NCBI RefSeq assembly: GCF_020618775.1
Contig: NZ_JAESVB010000003.1
Span: 476,960-540,959 of the forward strand
Length of the DNA: 64,000 nucleotides
Direction of reading: 5' to 3'
Origin: Acidisoma silvae
GTDB taxonomy: Bacteria > Pseudomonadota > Alphaproteobacteria > Acetobacterales > Acetobacteraceae
The notes beneath the pieces are model-generated. The model did no database searches. It was given only the letters and a program-made list of their open reading frames with translations, and was not told the DNA's origin. Position 1 is the first letter of the stretch. The number at the start of each line of letters is the position of its first letter. Positions 35,877-44,997 of this stretch are shown in pieces. Both the position numbers and the translations under genes were made by a program.

Positions 35877-37658
35877 TTACAGCGGTGCGCAGGCGGTTTG
35901 CAGCCAGGAAGCGGAAGCACCCGCCAGATGCGGGCCGACCTTGGCCAGAACCTGGGCGTGATAGGCGTTGAGCCAGGTGCGTTCGGCATCCGTCAGCAGC
36001 GGTGTCGCGATCAAGGCGCGATCGAAGGGGGCCCAGGTAATGGTCTCGAACTCCAGAAAAGGCTTCACGCCATCCGGCCTGGCCGCGGCAGGCTGAGCGA
36101 TGAGCAGATTTTCCAGGCGAATACCGTAAGACCCCGGCAGATAGTATCCGGGCTCGTTGGACAGCAGCATCCCCGCTTTGATGGGGATGGGTCGGGAATT
36201 GCGGGAAATGGCGACAGGCCCTTCATGCACGGACAGGAAGGCGCCGACGCCATGGCCGGTGCCGTGGTCGAAATCGAGCCCGACCTGCCACAGCGCATGG
36301 CGCGCGAAACCGTCGACATGCGCCCCGGTCAGGCCTTCCGGGAAGCGCAAGGTGGCGATGCCGATATGGCCTTGCAGCACGCGGGTGAAGCGCTCGCGCA
36401 GCAGATCCGGCGCGGCATCTGGCCCGGTCCAGATCGTGCGGGTCACATCCGTGGTGCCGTCGAGGAACTGGGCGCCGGAATCGATCAGATAGACCTCGTT
36501 CGGCTGGATGGCGCGGTCGCTTTCGGGCGAGACACGGTAATGCATGATGGCGGCATGTTCGCCCGCGCCGGAAATGGCTGGGAAGCTCTCTTCCTTGAAT
36601 TCGGTTAGTTCAGCGCGGAAGGCGACCAGCGCTTCGGCGGCGGACATTTCCGTCTGCTGTCCAGCCGGAGCTTCCACCGACAGCCAATGCAGAAAACGAC
36701 AAAGGGCTGCGGCATCCCTTGCCTGCGCGTCCCGGGCGCCCTGCTGCTCGACGGCGTTTTTGCAGGCCTTGGGCAAAGCGCAAGGGTCGGCGCCGGCCGT
36801 CACGGTGGCACCCGCCGCACGCAAGCGCTGCGCGAACCAGACGGGCGAGGCACCGGCATCGACACGGACGGTCTTGCCGGCCAGGCCATCCAGCCCGGCC
36901 GCGAGCGCCGTGCGCGGTTCGACGGTGACGTGATTGCCGAAGGTCTTCCGCACTTCCGCGCCGAGCTTCTCGGGCGTCATGAAGAGCGTCGCGGTCGCAT
37001 CCGCGCGAATGATGAGAAAGCCCAGCGCGATGGGCGCGAAAGGCACATCGGCGCCCCGGATATTGAGCAGCCAGTTGATGGAGGGCGGATCGGTAATGAT
37101 CGCCGCATCCTCGCCAGCCGCCTTCAAGATATCGGCGATCTCGCCGCGCTTGTCGGCGGCGGACTTGCCGGCCAATGCCTCGGGATAGGCCATGACGGCG
37201 CCGACCGGCTCAGCCGGGCGATCCGTCCAGATCGCATCGACAGGATTTTGCGCCAGCGGCACGAAGGTGACGGCGGGGACTGCCTTGGCGATGCGATCCA
37301 GCGCGTCTTCCGCGATCAGCAGCGGGTCATAGCCGATGCGGGCACCGGCAGGCGCCACGTCCTTCAGCCAATCGGCCGGCGGCTCGTCCGTGACATGGCG
37401 GTAGGTCCAATGCGCGCCGTCCACTTCGCCCCGCACCTGGGTCACGTAGCGTCCGTCGATGAAGATCGCGGCCTTGTCTTTCAGGGCAATGGCAAGGCCG
37501 GCGCTGCCTGTGAACCCTGTCAGCCAGGCCAGACGCTCGGCGCAGGCCGGCACATATTCGCCCAGATGCTCGTCGGAACGTGGGATCAGCACGCCGTCTA
37601 TGCCGGCCGCAGCAAAATTGGCTCTCAAAGAAGAAAGACGGTCAAAAAATGACGGCAT
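35877..37658 (-). CDS. Xaa-Pro aminopeptidase (M24B)
   Basis: A 593-aa metallopeptidase of the large three-domain type. Two creatinase-like N-terminal domains (GIDGVLIPRSDEHLGEYVPA, the second around 160-310) precede a pita-bread catalytic domain. Its five metal ligands are visible: D in YLIDSGAQF, D in GTTDVTRTIW, H in TGHGVGAFLSV, E in LLSNEPGYY and E in GIRLEN. It removes N-terminal residues before proline. The ATG at 37658 gives a family-like start (PSFFDRLSSLRANFAAAG); an ATG at 37694 would add 12 residues. Likely co-transcribed with the GT4 gene. Confidence 0.92.
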   Translation of the reverse strand: MPSFFDRLSSLRANFAAAGIDGVLIPRSDEHLGEYVPACAERLAWLTGFTGSAGLAIALKDKAAIFIDGRYVTQVRGEVDGAHWTYRHVTDEPPADWLKDVAPAGARIGYDPLLIAEDALDRIAKAVPAVTFVPLAQNPVDAIWTDRPAEPVGAVMAYPEALAGKSAADKRGEIADILKAAGEDAAIITDPPSINWLLNIRGADVPFAPIALGFLIIRADATATLFMTPEKLGAEVRKTFGNHVTVEPRTALAAGLDGLAGKTVRVDAGASPVWFAQRLRAAGATVTAGADPCALPKACKNAVEQQGARDAQARDAAALCRFLHWLSVEAPAGQQTEMSAAEALVAFRAELTEFKEESFPAISGAGEHAAIMHYRVSPESDRAIQPNEVYLIDSGAQFLDGTTDVTRTIWTGPDAAPDLLRERFTRVLQGHIGIATLRFPEGLTGAHVDGFARHALWQVGLDFDHGTGHGVGAFLSVHEGPVAISRNSRPIPIKAGMLLSNEPGYYLPGSYGIRLENLLIAQPAAARPDGVKPFLEFETITWAPFDRALIATPLLTDAERTWLNAYHAQVLAKVGPHLAGASASWLQTACAPL

Positions 37659-37835
37659 GGCGGAGTTTCCGTGAAAGATATGTGTCAGTCTCATAACTCT
37701 GCTGTGATCATGCTTCTATCGCATGTCAGCTCGAGTTTCTTGCCGCATCAGGAAGAACGGCAAGCTTGCTATATCGCCGTTCAACGAATGGCCCCCCAGA
37801 AACCCTGAAGGCCTTCTCAACAAGGACATACTCCG

Positions 37836-38060
37836 ATGAACGCCTTCATCAACACCTCTTCCGCCGCCGCTCCCGTTGCCCGCCCGGTTAGCCTCTCGGG
37901 TTCCGTCGTTCGCGTCGGCCGTTGGCTGCGCAATGTGAGCCGCCGCAACGCCGTCATCAACGAACTCGATCGCCTCAGCGACCGCGAACTCGCCGATATC
38001 GGCCTGAACCGCAGCGAAATCCGCAGCGTCTTCTCGATGGCGAACCGCGACGCCCGCTAA
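37836..38060 (+). CDS. DUF1127 (YjiS-like) small basic protein
   Basis: A 74-aa protein with the DUF1127 core WLRNVSRRNAVINELDRLSDRELADIGL, where the L-x-x-L-S-D-R-x-L-x-D-I-G-L pattern is diagnostic. Relatives in alphaproteobacteria influence small-RNA maturation and stress metabolism; a specific role here is unknown. AAGGAC precedes the ATG. A monocistronic gene with its own terminator. Confidence 0.9.
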   Translation: MNAFINTSSAAAPVARPVSLSGSVVRVGRWLRNVSRRNAVINELDRLSDRELADIGLNRSEIRSVFSMANRDAR

Positions 38061-38084
38061 TGGCGGCGCCGGTTCGGGCTTGAG

Positions 38085-38118
38085 AGGGCGGATCCGCAAG
38101 GATCTGCCCTTTTTGTTT
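38085..38118 (+). terminator. Rho-independent terminator after DUF1127
   Basis: Stem arms 38085-38095 and 38100-38110 (11 bp with one G-T pair), GCAA tetraloop, then TTTTGTTT. Confidence 0.9.
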
Positions 38119-38132
38119 GTAAGCGGCGCGGA

Positions 38133-39017
38133 TTAGTCCGCAGGCAGGCAAGCGCCCGCATGGGCGGCGATATCGCCCGCGCGGCAGAGATAGATATCGT
38201 CCCGCGCCGCCGTGATATGGGCCAGCGCCCGGCGTAGCTGCCGCAGCCGGAAGGGCTGGCCGACGATATAGGGATGCAGCGCGATGCCCATCACCAAAGG
38301 CTGCGCTACGGCCTGATCCCGCATTTCATCGAACTGGTCGATGATCATATCGGCGAAGGTCGCGGCCTCGATTTTCCGCGCGACGATGGCCGGAATGTCG
38401 TTCAGTTCCTGCGGGTAAGGCACGGATAGCAGTTTTCCGCCGCCCCGCGTCTGCATCCAGCCCGGCTGGTCGTCATGGCACCAGTTCAGTGTATAGCCGT
38501 AACCGGCTTCGGCCAGCAGATCGGGCGTGACAGTGCTTTCCGCGATCCAGGGGCTGAGCCAGCCCGCGGGCGGCTTGCCCTCATGATGCCGGATTGCGAC
38601 CGTTGTCTCGGCAATCAAACGCTTTTCCTCAGCCTCGCCTAAAACGCTTTGGCGTTCGGCATTGCTGCGGCCATGCCCTGCGATCTCATCGCCGCGCGCG
38701 CGGAACGGTGCGACGATTTCCGGGCAATAGTCATAGATGCTGCTGTTGAGCAGAACGGTGCTGGGCAGGGACAGCGCATCGAAAAGATCCAGCAGCCGCC
38801 ACACGCCGACCCGATTGCCGTAGTCGCGCCAGGCATAGTTCAGCACATCGGGTTGCGGGCCACCGGGGGCAAGTTCCGCGCCCAGGCCTTCGCCGAAGGC
38901 GAAATGCTCCAGATTGAGGCCGATATAGACGGCAAGCCGGGTGCCGTTCGGCCAGTCGTAGTCAGGGCGCCGCGTGATCGGCGCGTAGTCGTAGCGGTTG
39001 TGGCTGGGCAGCCGCAT
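38133..39017 (-). CDS. Polysaccharide deacetylase family protein (PuuE/allantoinase-like)
   Basis: A 294-aa protein with a NodB-like fold: MRLPSHNRYDYAPITRRPDY at the N-terminus, LAVYIGLNLEHFAFGEG (metal-site region), STVLLNSSIYDYCPEIVAPF, GDEIAGHGRSN and GIALHPYIVGQPFRLRQL. The wording fits the peptidoglycan/polysaccharide deacetylase-like enzymes annotated near PuuE, which often act on small C-N substrates rather than glycans. The ATG at 39017 overlaps the prmA stop by one base; a GTG at 39047 lies within prmA and gives no family similarity. Last gene of metF-uvrD-prmA-this gene. Confidence 0.83.
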   Translation of the reverse strand: MRLPSHNRYDYAPITRRPDYDWPNGTRLAVYIGLNLEHFAFGEGLGAELAPGGPQPDVLNYAWRDYGNRVGVWRLLDLFDALSLPSTVLLNSSIYDYCPEIVAPFRARGDEIAGHGRSNAERQSVLGEAEEKRLIAETTVAIRHHEGKPPAGWLSPWIAESTVTPDLLAEAGYGYTLNWCHDDQPGWMQTRGGGKLLSVPYPQELNDIPAIVARKIEAATFADMIIDQFDEMRDQAVAQPLVMGIALHPYIVGQPFRLRQLRRALAHITAARDDIYLCRAGDIAAHAGACLPAD

Positions 39018-39898
39018 CAGGGCTTGCGCAACAGCAGCGCGGTCCACTGACCTTCGGGGAAGCGCTTTTCCAGCACCATGCCCTGACGTCTGTGGGCGGC
39101 CAGAACCATGCGTTCCTGGGTCGCGAGCAGGCCGGCCAAAATGGCATAGCCACCGGGCTTCAGATGCTGCGACAGGCTATAGGCCATGGAGCAGAGCGGG
39201 CGGGCCAGGATATTGGCGAAGACCAGGTCATAGGGCGCGCCGGCGCTGGTCGCGCGGGACTTCCAGCCATCCGCCAGCGCCGGGCGGATGAATTGCGCGA
39301 CGCCGTTCAGTTCCGCGTTCTGCCGTGTCACCCGCACCGACCAGGGGTCGATGTCGGTCGCGATGACAGGGCGATGCAGCAGCTTGGCCGCAGCCATGGC
39401 CAGAATGCCCGAACCGGTGCCGAGATCCAGAATCTGCCGGGGTTTCAGATGGGCGATATGTTCCAGCGCCCGCAGGCAGCCGCGCGTGGAGCCATGCTCG
39501 CCGCTACCGAAGGCGAGGCCGGCATCGACCGTCATGGTCAGGCGGCCGTAGACGGGCGTCGCCGTTTCATGCGTGCCGCGCACGGCAAAGCGATGACCGA
39601 TCAACTGTTCCGGGAACTGCTCCAGATTGCGGGCGAGCCAGCCGTCGGCCTCCGTGGGCTGACGCTCCAGCGGAATATCATAGCCCGACAGGGCGGCCGC
39701 CAGCAGCAGGTTGTTTGCCAGCTCATCGTCCCGCTCGCCGATCGGCTTCACGGCTTCCAGACGCCAGGGGCCCTCATCCTCATCGCGGAAAAATCCGACG
39801 GTCGGGCAGATGCTGAGCAGCGCCTGCTCGTAGAAGGGCAGGGCTTCCTCAGGCACCAGCAGGGAGACGGTTTCGAGCGGGGTTGCGCGGCGGGCCAT
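39017..39898 (-). CDS. prmA: Ribosomal protein L11 methyltransferase
   Basis: A 293-aa protein. The short N-terminal substrate-recognition domain (VSLLVPEEALPFYEQALL) is followed by GLAFGSGEHGSTRGCLRAL, the PrmA signature, then the SAM motif ILDLGTGSGILAMAAAKL, ATDIDPWSVRVT and DLVFANILARPL. Trimethylates lysines and the N-terminus of L11. The slightly shortened N-terminal domain is usual for alphaproteobacteria. Same strand as uvrD, 24 bp downstream. Confidence 0.92.
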   Translation of the reverse strand: MARRATPLETVSLLVPEEALPFYEQALLSICPTVGFFRDEDEGPWRLEAVKPIGERDDELANNLLLAAALSGYDIPLERQPTEADGWLARNLEQFPEQLIGHRFAVRGTHETATPVYGRLTMTVDAGLAFGSGEHGSTRGCLRALEHIAHLKPRQILDLGTGSGILAMAAAKLLHRPVIATDIDPWSVRVTRQNAELNGVAQFIRPALADGWKSRATSAGAPYDLVFANILARPLCSMAYSLSQHLKPGGYAILAGLLATQERMVLAAHRRQGMVLEKRFPEGQWTALLLRKP

Positions 39899-39922
39899 CG
39901 AAGGGTCTTTCTCAGTCAGATA

Positions 39923-42112
39923 TCAGGCGCGTTCGACGAAGGTATCGAGCACGCGCTTTTCGCCGGATTGTTCGAAGGCGATGTCGAGGCGATTGTCTTC
40001 CACCGCCAGCACGGTGCCGTAGCCGAATTTCTGATGAAAGACGCGGGTGCCGACGGGAATGCTGTCTTGGCGCGCCGGACGTGCCGTCTGTTCCCAGGCG
40101 CCGGGCGATTGGCGCGGGCGCGTGGCGGTCAGCGGGAAGGCGCCGGAGAAGATGGGATCGGCATTCAGCCGCTGCATGCGCTCGGCCCGCGCGGCACCGC
40201 TTTGCGACACATGCTCGGGCGGCAGTTCCTCGATAAAGCGGCTCGGCACGCTCGACTGCCAATTGGCATAGATGCGGCGATTGGCGGCATGGCTGATGAT
40301 GGCGCGCTTACGGGCGCGGGTAATGCCGACATAGGCGAGGCGGCGTTCCTCCTCCAAGCCCTTTAGCCCGCTTTCATCCATCGAACGCTGGCTGGGAAAC
40401 AGACCTTCCTCCCAGCCGGGCAGAAAGACCGTGTCGAATTCCAGGCCTTTGGCGCCGTGCAGCGTCATCAGGCTGACGCGGTCGGTCTCGGTGCTCTCTT
40501 CATTTTCCATGACGAGGGCGACATGATCGAGGAAGCCGGCAAGGCTGTCAAAATCAGCCAGCGCGCGGATCAGTTCCTTGAGGTTTTCCAGCCGTCCTGG
40601 CGCGTCCGGCGATTTGTCCTGCTTCCACATCTCGGTATAGCCGCTTTCGTCCAGCATGGTCTGGGCGGTGACGACATGACCGTCGCGGGCCAGCAAGTCC
40701 CGCCAGCTGTCGAAACCCATCAGCAGGGCTTGCAGCGATTCACGGACTTTGCCCTTGATCACGCCACCGGCAATCATCCGTCCGGCGGCGGCCATCAGCG
40801 GTACCTGATGCGTGCGGGCGTGCAGATGCAGGTTGCGCAAGGCGGCGTCACCGACGCCACGGCGCGGCAGATTGACGATGCGCTCGAAAGCCAGATCGTC
40901 GGCCGGCTGCGCGATCAGGCGCAGATAGGCGATGGCATCGCGGATTTCCGCCCGTTCGTAGAAGCGCTGGCCGCCGACGATACGATAGGGAATGCCGATG
41001 GTGATCAGCCGCTCCTCGAAAGCGCGGGTCTGAAAGCCGGCGCGGACCAGAACGGCGATTTCGGAAAGCTTGTGACCCTCGCGCCGCAATTCCTCCATGC
41101 GGCTGCCGACCGCGCGGGCTTCCTCGTCCGAATCCCAAAGGCCCAGAACCTGGACCTTGTCGCCGTCGGCCTCGGTGCGGCCCGAGCGCAGGGTCTTGCC
41201 GAGTCGGCCTTCGTTATGCGCGATCAAACCCGAAGCCGCGCCCAGAATCTGCTTGGTCGAGCGGTAGTTGGATTCCAGACGGACAATGCGCGCGCCGGGA
41301 AAGTCTTTCTCGAAGCGCAGGATGTTTTCCACTTCCGCGCCACGCCAGGAATAGATTGACTGGTCATCGTCGCCGACGCAGCAGATATTCTGGTGCGACT
41401 GGGCCAGCAGGCGCAGCCACAGATATTGAACCAGATTGGTGTCCTGGTATTCGTCGACCAGGATATAGCGGAACATGCGGTGATATTGCGCCAGCACTTC
41501 CGGCTGCGTGCGCAGGATTTCCGTCACATGCAGCAGTAGGTCACCGAAATCGGCCGCGTTCAGGCTGCGCAGCCGCGCCTGATAGGCCTCATACAATTCC
41601 TCGGCGCGATTATTGGCGAAGTCGCTGCTTTCGGCGGCCGTCACGCGTTCGGGCGTCAGCCCGCGATCCTTCCAGCGCTGGATGATCGCCATCAGTCCCT
41701 GCGGCTGCCAGCGTTTGATATCGACGCCCGCCGCCTGCATCAGTTGCTTCAGCAGCCGCAACTGGTCGTCGGTATCGAGAATGGAGAAATTGGATTCCAG
41801 CCCGACGAGGGCGGCGTGGCGGCGCAGGATGCGGGCGCAGAGGGAATGGAAGGTGCCGAGCCAAAGCCCTGCCACCGGCTGGCCGAGGATGCTGCCGATG
41901 CGCTCCTGCATCTCGCGCGCGGCCTTGTTGGTGAAGGTGACGGATAGCACCTGGCCGGGCCCGGCGCGGCCGGACATCAGAATATGCGCGAAGCGCGTGG
42001 TCAGCACGCGCGTTTTGCCGGTGCCGGCGCCGGCCAGCACCAGCAGCGGACCGTCGAGCGCTTCAACCGCCGCGCGCTGTTCGGAATTCAGCCGATCGAG
42101 ATAGTCACTCAC
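39923..42112 (-). CDS. uvrD: DNA helicase UvrD/PcrA (superfamily 1)
   Basis: A 729-aa 3'-5' helicase acting in nucleotide excision and mismatch repair. Motif I LAGAGTGKTRVLTTR, Ia VTFTNKAAREM, II ILVDEYQDTN, III VGDDDQSIYSWRGA, IV RLESNYRST, V SLMTLHGAKGLEFDTVFLPG, VI RRLAYVGITRARKR. The C-terminal 90 residues end with a small domain (TRVFHQKFGYGTVLAVEDNR) typical of the family. ATG 42112 overlaps the metF stop (ATGA). Confidence 0.95.
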   Translation of the reverse strand: MSDYLDRLNSEQRAAVEALDGPLLVLAGAGTGKTRVLTTRFAHILMSGRAGPGQVLSVTFTNKAAREMQERIGSILGQPVAGLWLGTFHSLCARILRRHAALVGLESNFSILDTDDQLRLLKQLMQAAGVDIKRWQPQGLMAIIQRWKDRGLTPERVTAAESSDFANNRAEELYEAYQARLRSLNAADFGDLLLHVTEILRTQPEVLAQYHRMFRYILVDEYQDTNLVQYLWLRLLAQSHQNICCVGDDDQSIYSWRGAEVENILRFEKDFPGARIVRLESNYRSTKQILGAASGLIAHNEGRLGKTLRSGRTEADGDKVQVLGLWDSDEEARAVGSRMEELRREGHKLSEIAVLVRAGFQTRAFEERLITIGIPYRIVGGQRFYERAEIRDAIAYLRLIAQPADDLAFERIVNLPRRGVGDAALRNLHLHARTHQVPLMAAAGRMIAGGVIKGKVRESLQALLMGFDSWRDLLARDGHVVTAQTMLDESGYTEMWKQDKSPDAPGRLENLKELIRALADFDSLAGFLDHVALVMENEESTETDRVSLMTLHGAKGLEFDTVFLPGWEEGLFPSQRSMDESGLKGLEEERRLAYVGITRARKRAIISHAANRRIYANWQSSVPSRFIEELPPEHVSQSGAARAERMQRLNADPIFSGAFPLTATRPRQSPGAWEQTARPARQDSIPVGTRVFHQKFGYGTVLAVEDNRLDIAFEQSGEKRVLDTFVERA

Positions 42113-43107
42113 GCGGCCGAGGTCTCATCCGCTGTCGGCGCGGGCGCCTGCGGCCGCACACCCAGGATATGGGCGATGGCATAGGTCAGGTCCGGGCGGT
42201 TAAGCGTGTAGAAGTGGAATTCGTCGACGCCATTGGCCTGTAGCAGGCGCACCTGCTCGGCCGCGATGACGAGGGAAACCATGCGCCGCGTCTCGGGGTC
42301 TTCGTCCAGCCCTTCGAACATATTGGCCATCCAATCGGGGATGACGGTGCCGGTGAGCTCGCTGAATTTCCGGGCCTGGGCAAAATTCGTCACCGGCAGG
42401 ATGCCGGGCACGACAGGCGCGGTGATCCCGGCGGCCAGGCACATATCGAGAAAACGGAGATAGGTCGCGCTGTCGAAAAAGGCCTGGGTGATGGCGCGAG
42501 TGGCGCCGGCATCCAGCTTGCGCTTGAGATTGTCGAGATCGGCGATGGGAGAGGTCGCGCGCGGATGAACCTCTGGATAGGCTGCGACGCTGATCTCGAA
42601 ATCGGCGATGCGTTTCAGGCCTTCCACCAGTTCCAGGGCGGTCTGATAGCCTTCCGAGCCGACATCGGTCTGGCCCGCCGGCAGGTCGCCACGTAGCGCC
42701 ACGATGTGACGGACGCCGCTTTCCCAATAGCGCGCCGCGATCTCATCGATTTCGCCGCGCGTGGCGCCCATGCAGGTCAGATGCGCGGCGGGAACCAGCG
42801 CGGTTTCCCGTACCAGGCGGATCACAGTTGCGTGTGTCCGTTCCCGCGTACTGCCACCGGCCCCGTAAGTCACGGAAACGAAACGCGGATTAAGCGTCTC
42901 CAGGCGGCGGATGCAGGACCACAACTGGGTTTCCAGCGCTTCGGTCTTGGGGGGGAAGAATTCGAAGGACAAAGCCGGTGCAGGGCTACCGCCATCGGGC
43001 AGCGGCAGAGCGCCGAAGCGGGGGCCGCTTAGCCAGCGCTCCAGGACCGGTCGGGCCAAGCCTGCATTATCCAGCAGGGAATTACGGGGCGTGAGAGGAA
43101 GGTTCAT
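42109..43107 (-). CDS. metF: Methylenetetrahydrofolate reductase
   Basis: A 332-aa FAD-dependent TIM-barrel enzyme that makes 5-methyl-THF for methionine synthesis. Motifs: ALSFEFFPPKTEALETQLW (catalytic Glu), FVSVTYGAGGSTRERTHATV, LTCMGATRGEIDEIA, HIVALRGDLPAG, ITQAFFDSATYLRFLD. About 45 N-terminal residues precede the conserved core. The ATG at 43107 is the likely start; I see no S-adenosylmethionine riboswitch in the 205-bp leader. First gene of a coupled four-gene group. Confidence 0.94.
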   Translation of the reverse strand: MNLPLTPRNSLLDNAGLARPVLERWLSGPRFGALPLPDGGSPAPALSFEFFPPKTEALETQLWSCIRRLETLNPRFVSVTYGAGGSTRERTHATVIRLVRETALVPAAHLTCMGATRGEIDEIAARYWESGVRHIVALRGDLPAGQTDVGSEGYQTALELVEGLKRIADFEISVAAYPEVHPRATSPIADLDNLKRKLDAGATRAITQAFFDSATYLRFLDMCLAAGITAPVVPGILPVTNFAQARKFSELTGTVIPDWMANMFEGLDEDPETRRMVSLVIAAEQVRLLQANGVDEFHFYTLNRPDLTYAIAHILGVRPQAPAPTADETSAA

Positions 43108-43312
43108 CAGTCAGGACTCGTCATGCGCGGCATCAGTCTCATACGGTAAAACTCCGTGGCAGTCTCGTGCCGTTCATGCAAGACGGCGGTGACCGACAGC
43201 GCCCGGCAGATTTGAGCAGTTTTGCGTCGCAGCGATTTTGTTCTAGGTCTGTAGCTAACGCTGATCGAGAGTATGTGAGTGCTATGACCGTGGTGAACGA
43301 GGGGGTTGTTGC

Positions 43313-44110
43313 GTGACATCGAGGTTCTGGGCCGCTGGACTGATGGCGGCTGTGCTGATGACGGGCCTCGCGGGCTGTGCAACCAAACCGCCGGCATCCG
43401 ATCCCGAGGCTTTGGCCGCATACAAGCAGAATGACGACCCGCTGGAGCCGATGAACCGGAAGCTCTACGCGGTCAATAATGCGCTCGACACCTATGCCAT
43501 GAAGCCGGTGGCCCAGGGCTATGCCTATGTTGTGCCCCGCACGGTTCGTAACCATGTCGGCAATGTGCTGGACAACTTGCATACGCCGGTCGTCTTCATC
43601 AACGACATCCTGGAAGCGAAATCCCGCCGTGCCGGCGACAGCCTCATGCGCTTCGTCGTCAACTCCACGCTCGGCGTCGCCGGTATCTTCGATTTCGCGA
43701 CGGGCATGGGCTGGCCTTCGCATGAGGCCGATTTCGGCATCACCCTGGCGCTGTGGGGCGTCGGCACCGGTCCCTTCCTGTATCTGCCGGTGCTCGGCCC
43801 GTCCGATCCGCGTGACGCGGCTGGGTTCGGCGTCGGCGTCGTGTCTGATCCGTTCTTCTGGGTCGGGCAGGGCGCTATCGTGAGCGACCTGGGCTATGCC
43901 CGTACGACCTTGACCATCGTGAACACGCGTGCCGACCTGCTGAAGCCGATCGACGAGGTCAAGCGCATGGCGCTCGACCCCTATGCGACCTTCAGAAGCC
44001 TCTATCGTCAGCATCGTGAGGCCGCCATCCAGGCTGCACGCGATGACAACCGCCATACGATTCCGGCTTGGTTCCCGCAGCCGGCCGCCGCGCCGGCCGG
44101 CCAGAACTAA
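43313..44110 (+). CDS. mlaA: MlaA (VacJ) outer-membrane lipoprotein
   Basis: A 265-aa protein. Lipoprotein signal with lipobox LAGC (Cys about residue 22), then DDPLEPMNRKLYAVNNALDT, RTVRNHVGNVLDNLHTPVVF, the family block FVVNSTLGVAGIFDFATGMG, and GTGPFLYLPVLGPSDPRDAA. Removes mislocalised phospholipid from the outer leaflet of the outer membrane together with a porin and passes it to MlaC. GTG start at 43313, downstream of a GAGGG. mlaC follows 32 bp later; mlaFEDB are not in the window. Confidence 0.94.
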   Translation: MTSRFWAAGLMAAVLMTGLAGCATKPPASDPEALAAYKQNDDPLEPMNRKLYAVNNALDTYAMKPVAQGYAYVVPRTVRNHVGNVLDNLHTPVVFINDILEAKSRRAGDSLMRFVVNSTLGVAGIFDFATGMGWPSHEADFGITLALWGVGTGPFLYLPVLGPSDPRDAAGFGVGVVSDPFFWVGQGAIVSDLGYARTTLTIVNTRADLLKPIDEVKRMALDPYATFRSLYRQHREAAIQAARDDNRHTIPAWFPQPAAAPAGQN

Positions 44111-44142
44111 GTCCAGAACGCGCTTTAGACTCGGAGACGAAT

Positions 44143-44775
44143 ATGCGCATCCGCCGCCGTAGAGTGATGACTTTCCTTGCCACCGCGATGCTGCTGGCCA
44201 GTTCCGTGGGCCTCACGTCGCAGGCACGGGCCGACGATGTGTCCGACGCTCGCACGATGATCGAAACTACCTGCACGCAGCTCCTGGGCGTCATCAACTC
44301 CTCCCAGGGTGATGCGCAGAAACAGGCCGCCATGCAGCAGCTGGTGCGCGGCGCGGTGGATGTGGACGGCGTCGCCCGTTTCGTCCTCGGCCGTTTCTGG
44401 CGCGTGGCGACCCCGGCCCAGCAGCAGGATTACATGCAGACCTTCCGGCAATTGCTGGTCTATGCCGTGACCGGGCAGGCCGCCTCCTTCCAGGGTGCGA
44501 AGTTCACCATGGGCCAGGCGGCGATGCGTGACGCCGGCATCGTGGTCGATACCGATGTGACGGTGCCCGGCAAGCCGGAAGCCCAGGTGCAATGGGTGGT
44601 GGCGACCGTCGGCGGCAAGCCGAAGATCATCGATATCCTGGCCGAGGGCACCAGCCTGCGCCTGACCGAGCGCAATGATTACGCGGGCGTCATCTCCCAG
44701 CATGGCGGCCAGGTTCAGCCGCTTCTGGACGCCATGCATCACCAATTGGCGCGCTTCCAGTCCAACGCCTCCTGA
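44143..44775 (+). CDS. mlaC: MlaC periplasmic phospholipid-binding protein
   Basis: A 210-aa protein with a signal peptide (MRIRRRRVMTFLATAMLLAS, cleavage near ARA). The MlaC domain follows: DVDGVARFVLGRFWRVATPA, QQDYMQTFRQLLVYAV, VQWVVATVGGKPKIIDILAE. Shuttles phospholipid between the MlaA complex and the inner-membrane MlaFEDB importer. GGAG precedes the ATG. Same operon as mlaA, closed by a terminator. Confidence 0.92.
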   Translation: MRIRRRRVMTFLATAMLLASSVGLTSQARADDVSDARTMIETTCTQLLGVINSSQGDAQKQAAMQQLVRGAVDVDGVARFVLGRFWRVATPAQQQDYMQTFRQLLVYAVTGQAASFQGAKFTMGQAAMRDAGIVVDTDVTVPGKPEAQVQWVVATVGGKPKIIDILAEGTSLRLTERNDYAGVISQHGGQVQPLLDAMHHQLARFQSNAS

Positions 44776-44811
44776 GGCCACCCTTTCTCAAGACGGTTGC
44801 GGCAATGATGG

Positions 44812-44847
44812 AAAGCCGGCGTGACTCCTGGTCGCGCCGGCTTTTTG
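44812..44847 (+). terminator. Rho-independent terminator after mlaC
   Basis: Arms 44812-44821 and 44835-44844 (10 bp, AAAGCCGGCG), 13-nt loop, then further T residues. Confidence 0.88.
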
Positions 44848-44997
44848 CTGTGTGCGATTGAACGGAATTGTCACGCGGCAGCCGAAGCCGCAGGCCAATT
44901 GTTGCGAAATTGTATAATGGATTTAGCTTGATCGGGCGCGCGAAGCCGCCACAATAGGGCGAGCCGTATTGCACGGTGTTAAAAGGATTTTCTGACA

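Noticed and set aside
43108..43312. Possible S-adenosylmethionine riboswitch before metF
   Set aside because: No SAM-I, SAM-II or SAH-type conserved core or pairing could be found in the 205-bp leader on the minus strand.
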